Program-made: the position numbers and the translations under genes
Notes under the pieces: model-generated
What the model saw: the letters and a program-made list of their open reading frames with translations, nothing else
Told to the model about the DNA's origin: nothing
Database searches by the model: none
In this document: positions 61,701 to 64,000 of the stretch, one piece after another
Numbering within the stretch: position 1 is the stretch's first letter
Layout of the letters: each line of letters begins with the position of its first letter
Assembly (NCBI RefSeq): GCF_030936135.1
Contig: NC_082603.1
Coordinates: 17,452,880 to 17,516,879 of the forward strand
Direction: 5' to 3'
DNA: 64,000 bases
DNA from: Gavia stellata
Lineage: Eukaryota; Chordata; Aves; Gaviiformes; Gaviidae

Positions 61701-64000
61701 GGGAAGCCTGGCAAGTTGGCTGGGCATGGGAACTGGTCCTGAGCAAAACTATAGGTAACTTTGGATTGCAAAATTGGCTGGATTGGAGCTGTGAGGGCAG
61801 AAGATTGGACAGGCGCTGCAGAAATGGAGAGTAAGTAAAATGCGAGAATGGGCAGTTAAGAGCTACGCTTCCTACCCTGCATGCTTGCAGCCTTGTTTTC
61901 CTCCACTTCAATGTGAACATGACTATAGTCTGACTATGCATGGAACTGAGGCTGTAAATCCATGTGGTTATAAAGGGATTTGTGCCTAGTGGCTGACTAA
62001 TTTTGAAGAGTGAGGAATAGTACTGTGGTTTTGAGGACTGAGTTAACTTGGACAATGTGGTGAAAGTGTTAAGATGGTTTCAATTAGTAGTTCCCAAGAT
62101 TCTGCTGCCTTAGTAAGATTTGTGATTGAACAAGCTTTTAACTTTGTTTCCAAGCATGGAACTAGGAGCAACAAATGTAAACAGCTGCGTGCACTTGGGG
62201 CACCACCTAGTGGAAAGCCATCAGCTGCTTTTGAATTTTGGCATTTTGCTTTGAGTACACCCATAAATCTTCTTGCCACTTCCTAGTGCCAGAAGCTTTG
62301 CTCTTGGCAATACTCCTCTTCGGTAATTTTTTTTCCTCCGATTATTTCAGTTTTGTGTATGATTAGCAAAAATGATTGCACAGTGAACTTACAAAATGGC
62401 TGCATAGTTTATCTGTACTTATTTAAAGCTAGAACACTTATCTTACATATTTTATAATCGACATCTTTTCCAATCTTGAGTTGTCTGTTTCACCACAATA
62501 GAAACCGTAAAGTTCAGGTATGAATTTCTGAATAGGAATGTATGAAAAGAACTGCCGAAGGATACTTGTGGCTGCCTCTTCTGAACAACACTATGGGGTT
62601 TTAAAAAAAAAAAAACAACAAACAAAACACAACCCACTTTTACTTGTAAATCATGAGGCAGGAGAAATAAGAGTAGGGTTTTCCATTTTGCTGGTAGCAA
62701 AAATATTATCTAAACCATAGCATTTCTAAGAAGGCTGAAATATCCTTTGTAAAAAGGTTATGCATTTGTATTTAAACTTCATCTAAGGTTTATTCTGTCT
62801 GTTTTATGAGATTTGGTAGCGCACGTTGGATGGTTTAAAGGTAAGTGTTGAAAGTGCCTACAAGACGCATGTGTGTAGGAAGAAATTCTCTATTGCAGCA
62901 CTGCTTTGTAAGGCTGAATACGGAGATGGATAGAGGAATATTCTTTTCACTTAAGTCCAACACCAGAAGCTCAAATTACATGCAACTTTAATTTTTGCTC
63001 TGCTTAAGTTTTTATAGAGAGTTTTTAGTTGAACCAGAATAACTTTATTAAAGTGTTGAGTCTACTTAGGTTCTTTTTACCATTGTTTCTCAGTGAAAGA
63101 AAGGGAAGTTCTGCTATAGTACTTCTCCCAGACGACCTGAAAATAGTACTAATGATCATATAAATCACATATTAAGTGTCATCAAATGTATTCTATGTAT
63201 TTCTGAATATATTTAAGGTCATTTGGAAGGGGAAAAGGAGGCAGACAATCATAAGGTTTGAGATGGAGACTTCATGCTTAATTTTATTTTGGATGCGAAC
63301 TTCTACATCTTAGTAGAGAGCAAATCTGTCAGTGTAAGGGTTTTTTTAAAAAGTGTATAACCTGTACAGTTTTTTATATTGATAACTAGGAAAAAATAAC
63401 TGTAAAGCTAATGATATTTTGAAGTGCTCTTGAAGTTCAGTGCTTCAGCTACCTAAACATTTGCTTGAATAGTTTTGAAGAGAATGGTACCAATCTGTCT
63501 TTGGCATGTCTAATCTTTAAATATAGAAACTTGCCAAAGGCTTCTAGTTGTGGCGGGTAACCAAAAGATTAAGAGGAAGGTGGTTTCTTTCTCAAACTGC
63601 TAGTAAATCAAGAGTTGCATAGAGGAAGTTGTGCCTGACTTCAACAGAATATAGAAGGTCTTCTTTTGAGGCATGCTAAGAGCGATAGTATTTGAGGAGT
63701 TAGGAGTGAGGGTAATCAGCCTGTTCTAACCTACTCCTGATAATTGTGCTGAAGGTTTTTTTTCTTTGTTATTTTTCTCCTTTTGTTTCTAAATGAAAAA
63801 GGTAGCTTGTGCTGGATGTATAAAAATGAATAATCTAATGACTTCTGCCAGTTAAATACACCTCCAGAACACAAATCTTAGTCTTTCCCAGTGATACTCT
63901 AATTTTCAATGGTTACCTGGTTCATCAATCTGAATGCTTGAAAATTGAATCTGAGAAATGAGAGGCAGTTCAAGCTAAAATTGTTTCACATCTTATTTTT
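28050..64000 (+). CDS. EVI5: EVI5 gene, 5' and middle part; continues past the right edge
   Basis: EVI5 is a TBC-domain Rab GTPase-activating protein linked to Rab11 and Rab35 trafficking, the centrosome and midbody, and stabilisation of the APC/C inhibitor Emi1. Coding exons found: 41570-41799, 45970-46159, 49166-49390, 50419-50493, 51154-51279, 52098-52241, 53283-53372, 53478-53575, 55014-55074, 56965-57018, 59421-59453 and 60009-60155. All have AG/GT boundaries and phases that join without a break. They encode the serine-rich N-terminal region, the full TBC domain with arginine finger (IRRDIAR) and glutamine finger (GYCQG), and the start of the coiled coil. I did not find the exon for the initiator methionine, nor the exons after QQQQQW, which should lie to the right of the window. 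The sequence is nearly identical to mammalian EVI5 as I remember it. Confidence 0.95.
28174..37190 (+). other. EVI5 first intron, left part
   Basis: AT-rich beyond the CpG island. No repeat or exon recognised. A 151-codon ORF at 29610-30065 has no recognisable content. The missing EVI5 start exon should lie in this stretch or up to 41569. Confidence 0.5.
37219..38033 (+). mobile_element. CR1 retrotransposon, 5'-truncated, plus strand
   Basis: About 0.8 kb in the sense direction of EVI5. The 3' part of ORF2 is open over 37460-37951 and shows [64 protein letters not shown] and [17 protein letters not shown], all CR1 ORF2 C-terminal signatures. It ends with CCTTCCAACCCAAACCATTC and TGTGATT. The part at 37219-37460 ([14 protein letters not shown]-like stretch) is broken by stops and frame changes. 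It differs in subfamily from the 7.7-kb copy. Confidence 0.93.
38034..41569 (+). other. EVI5 first intron, right part
   Basis: AT-rich with poly-T runs near 38815 and 39747. A segment at about 40660-41150 is richer in GC and carries minus-strand ORFs I cannot assign (see findings). Confidence 0.5.
41570..41799 (+). CDS. EVI5: EVI5 coding exon (N-terminal Ser/Thr-rich region)
   Basis: This 230-nt exon, phase 0 in and 2 nt out, encodes [20 protein letters not shown] through [16 protein letters not shown]. The acceptor is atcacag and the donor AACAG/gtgaat. It is the first EVI5 exon I can recognise; mammalian EVI5 has about 17 residues before this point. Confidence 0.96.
41800..45969 (+). other. 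EVI5 intron (4.2 kb)
   Basis: Holds a CR1 3' tip at 42091-42160, a 14-base C run at 44459-44472 and a 193-codon minus-strand ORF at 44904-45485 that I do not recognise. Confidence 0.6.
42091..42160 (-). mobile_element. CR1 3'-end fragment
   Basis: TCATAGAATCATAGAATCG followed by TTTAGGTTGGAAAAGATCTT and AAGATCATCGAGG is the reverse complement of a CR1 terminus with two copies of the ATTCTATG terminal unit. Only about 70 bases remain. Confidence 0.9.
45970..46159 (+). CDS. EVI5: EVI5 coding exon (Ser-rich linker to TBC)
   Basis: This 190-nt exon encodes [40 protein letters not shown] and [20 protein letters not shown], ending QVK. The acceptor is tttgcag and the donor AAG/gtagta. Confidence 0.97.
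46160..49165 (+). other. EVI5 intron (3.0 kb)
   Basis: AT-rich. No exon, repeat or RNA gene recognised. Confidence 0.5.
49166..49390 (+). CDS. EVI5: EVI5 coding exon (start of TBC domain, arginine finger)
   Basis: This 225-nt, 75-codon, phase 0 exon opens the TBC domain with [20 protein letters not shown]. The IxxDxxR motif appears as IRRDIAR, with the catalytic arginine codon AGA at 49316-49318. The donor is AAG/gtaagt. Confidence 0.97.
50419..50493 (+). CDS. EVI5: EVI5 coding exon (TBC glutamine finger)
   Basis: This 75-nt exon encodes [20 protein letters not shown] and LLLMQ. The YxQ glutamine finger (GYCQG) has its glutamine codon at 50455-50457. The acceptor is ttcctag and the donor CAG/gtaaat. 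Confidence 0.97.
51154..51279 (+). CDS. EVI5: EVI5 coding exon (TBC)
   Basis: This 126-nt, 42-codon exon runs from [20 protein letters not shown] to YQFECMIQ. The acceptor is aattatag and the donor CAG/gtacat. Confidence 0.97.
52098..52241 (+). CDS. EVI5: EVI5 coding exon (TBC)
   Basis: This 144-nt, 48-codon exon starts [20 protein letters not shown] and ends [12 protein letters not shown]. The acceptor is ttttccag and the donor GAG/gtaact. Confidence 0.97.
53283..53372 (+). CDS. EVI5: EVI5 coding exon (TBC)
   Basis: This 90-nt, 30-codon exon starts [20 protein letters not shown] and ends DMEGMLQ. The acceptor is tttttcag and the donor CAG/gtaaat. Confidence 0.97.
53478..53575 (+). CDS. EVI5: EVI5 coding exon (end of TBC)
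   Basis: This 98-nt exon starts [20 protein letters not shown] and ends NAKKMK plus a split lysine codon. The donor gtaggt is used after AAAAA, which keeps the frame with the next exon. The intron before it is only 105 bases, the smallest in the gene here. Confidence 0.96.
55014..55074 (+). CDS. EVI5: EVI5 coding exon (coiled-coil start)
   Basis: This 61-nt exon completes the split lysine and encodes [20 protein letters not shown], the heptad-rich entry to the coiled coil. The acceptor is tttttag and the donor AAA/gtaaga. Confidence 0.96.
56965..57018 (+). CDS. EVI5: EVI5 coding exon (coiled coil)
   Basis: This 54-nt exon encodes [18 protein letters not shown]. The acceptor is ccttccag and the donor AAA/gtaagt. 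Confidence 0.95.
58724..58748. repeat. G run in EVI5 intron
   Basis: GGGGC followed by about 14 consecutive G and GCGCGG. Low complexity, able to form a G-quadruplex on the transcribed RNA. Confidence 0.8.
59421..59453 (+). CDS. EVI5: EVI5 coding exon, 33-nt probable cassette
   Basis: This exon encodes [11 protein letters not shown] between tttgtag and CAG/gtatag. It is phase 0 on both sides, so inclusion or skipping adds or removes 11 residues from the coiled coil without changing frame. From memory, the human EVI5 isoforms of 810 and 821 residues differ by 11 residues, which would fit this exon. Confidence 0.92.
60009..60155 (+). CDS. EVI5: EVI5 coding exon (coiled coil, poly-Gln)
   Basis: This 147-nt, 49-codon, phase 0 exon starts [20 protein letters not shown] and ends [11 protein letters not shown] at TGG/gtaagg. 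The acceptor gtcctaag is preceded by an A-rich stretch rather than a good pyrimidine tract, which suggests a weak 3' splice site. Confidence 0.95.
60156..64000 (+). other. EVI5 intron, running off the window
   Basis: No exon matching the expected continuation of EVI5 was found. A possible 21-nt micro-exon lies at 62820-62840 (see findings). Contains the longest A/C-rich tract of the window (60357-60500). Confidence 0.5.
60357..60500 (+). repeat. A/C-rich low-complexity tract
   Basis: About 140 bases made almost only of A and C, in irregular AACAAAAACCC and CCAACAAC units. Shorter tracts of the same type occur at 2933-3000, 51005-51085, 56140-56205 and 62600-62640. Confidence 0.85.

Overview
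This is a vertebrate nuclear window, almost certainly from a bird. Its genes are split by large introns, the GC content is low outside two CpG islands, and the recognisable interspersed repeats are 5'-truncated CR1 retrotransposons with the bird-type 3' end. I cannot name the species. Three conserved protein genes account for the coding content, in the order DIPK1A (+), RPL5 (-), EVI5 (+). From memory this is the same gene order and relative orientation as at human 1p22.

Layout: 1-11233 is intron 1 of DIPK1A (exon 1 lies to the left of the window). It carries a 1.1 kb CR1 copy at about 7.7-8.8 kb and a CR1 scrap at 10.3 kb. DIPK1A coding exons 2-5 run from 11234 to 14804, followed by a long 3' UTR. 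RPL5 lies tail-to-tail with it. Its eight exons on the minus strand (17619-25139) give a complete 297-residue reading frame with consensus splice sites. Intron 5 hosts the box C/D snoRNA SNORD21 (U21) and intron 7 holds an antisense CR1 scrap. RPL5 starts in a CpG island at about 25.2 kb with a pyrimidine-rich (TOP-like) start.

About 2.3 kb of AT-rich spacer separates this from a second CpG island (27.5-28.8 kb), the likely EVI5 promoter, so RPL5 and EVI5 are arranged head-to-head. The first EVI5 coding exon I can recognise is at 41570. Twelve coding exons follow, to 60155, covering the serine-rich N-terminal region, the whole TBC (Rab-GAP) domain and the first part of the coiled coil. The gene continues past the right edge. 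The initiator-methionine exon of EVI5 was not found.

The three genes are neighbours rather than a pathway: an ER-membrane kinase-like protein, a 60S ribosomal protein with its intronic rRNA-modification guide, and a Rab GTPase-activating protein. I see no CRISPR array, operon, integrated virus or obviously new multi-gene system. The most useful loose ends are the missing EVI5 start exon, possible cassette and micro-exons in the EVI5 coiled-coil region, an unassigned GC-richer ORF between RPL5 and EVI5, and the architecture of the RPL5 promoter and polyadenylation site.
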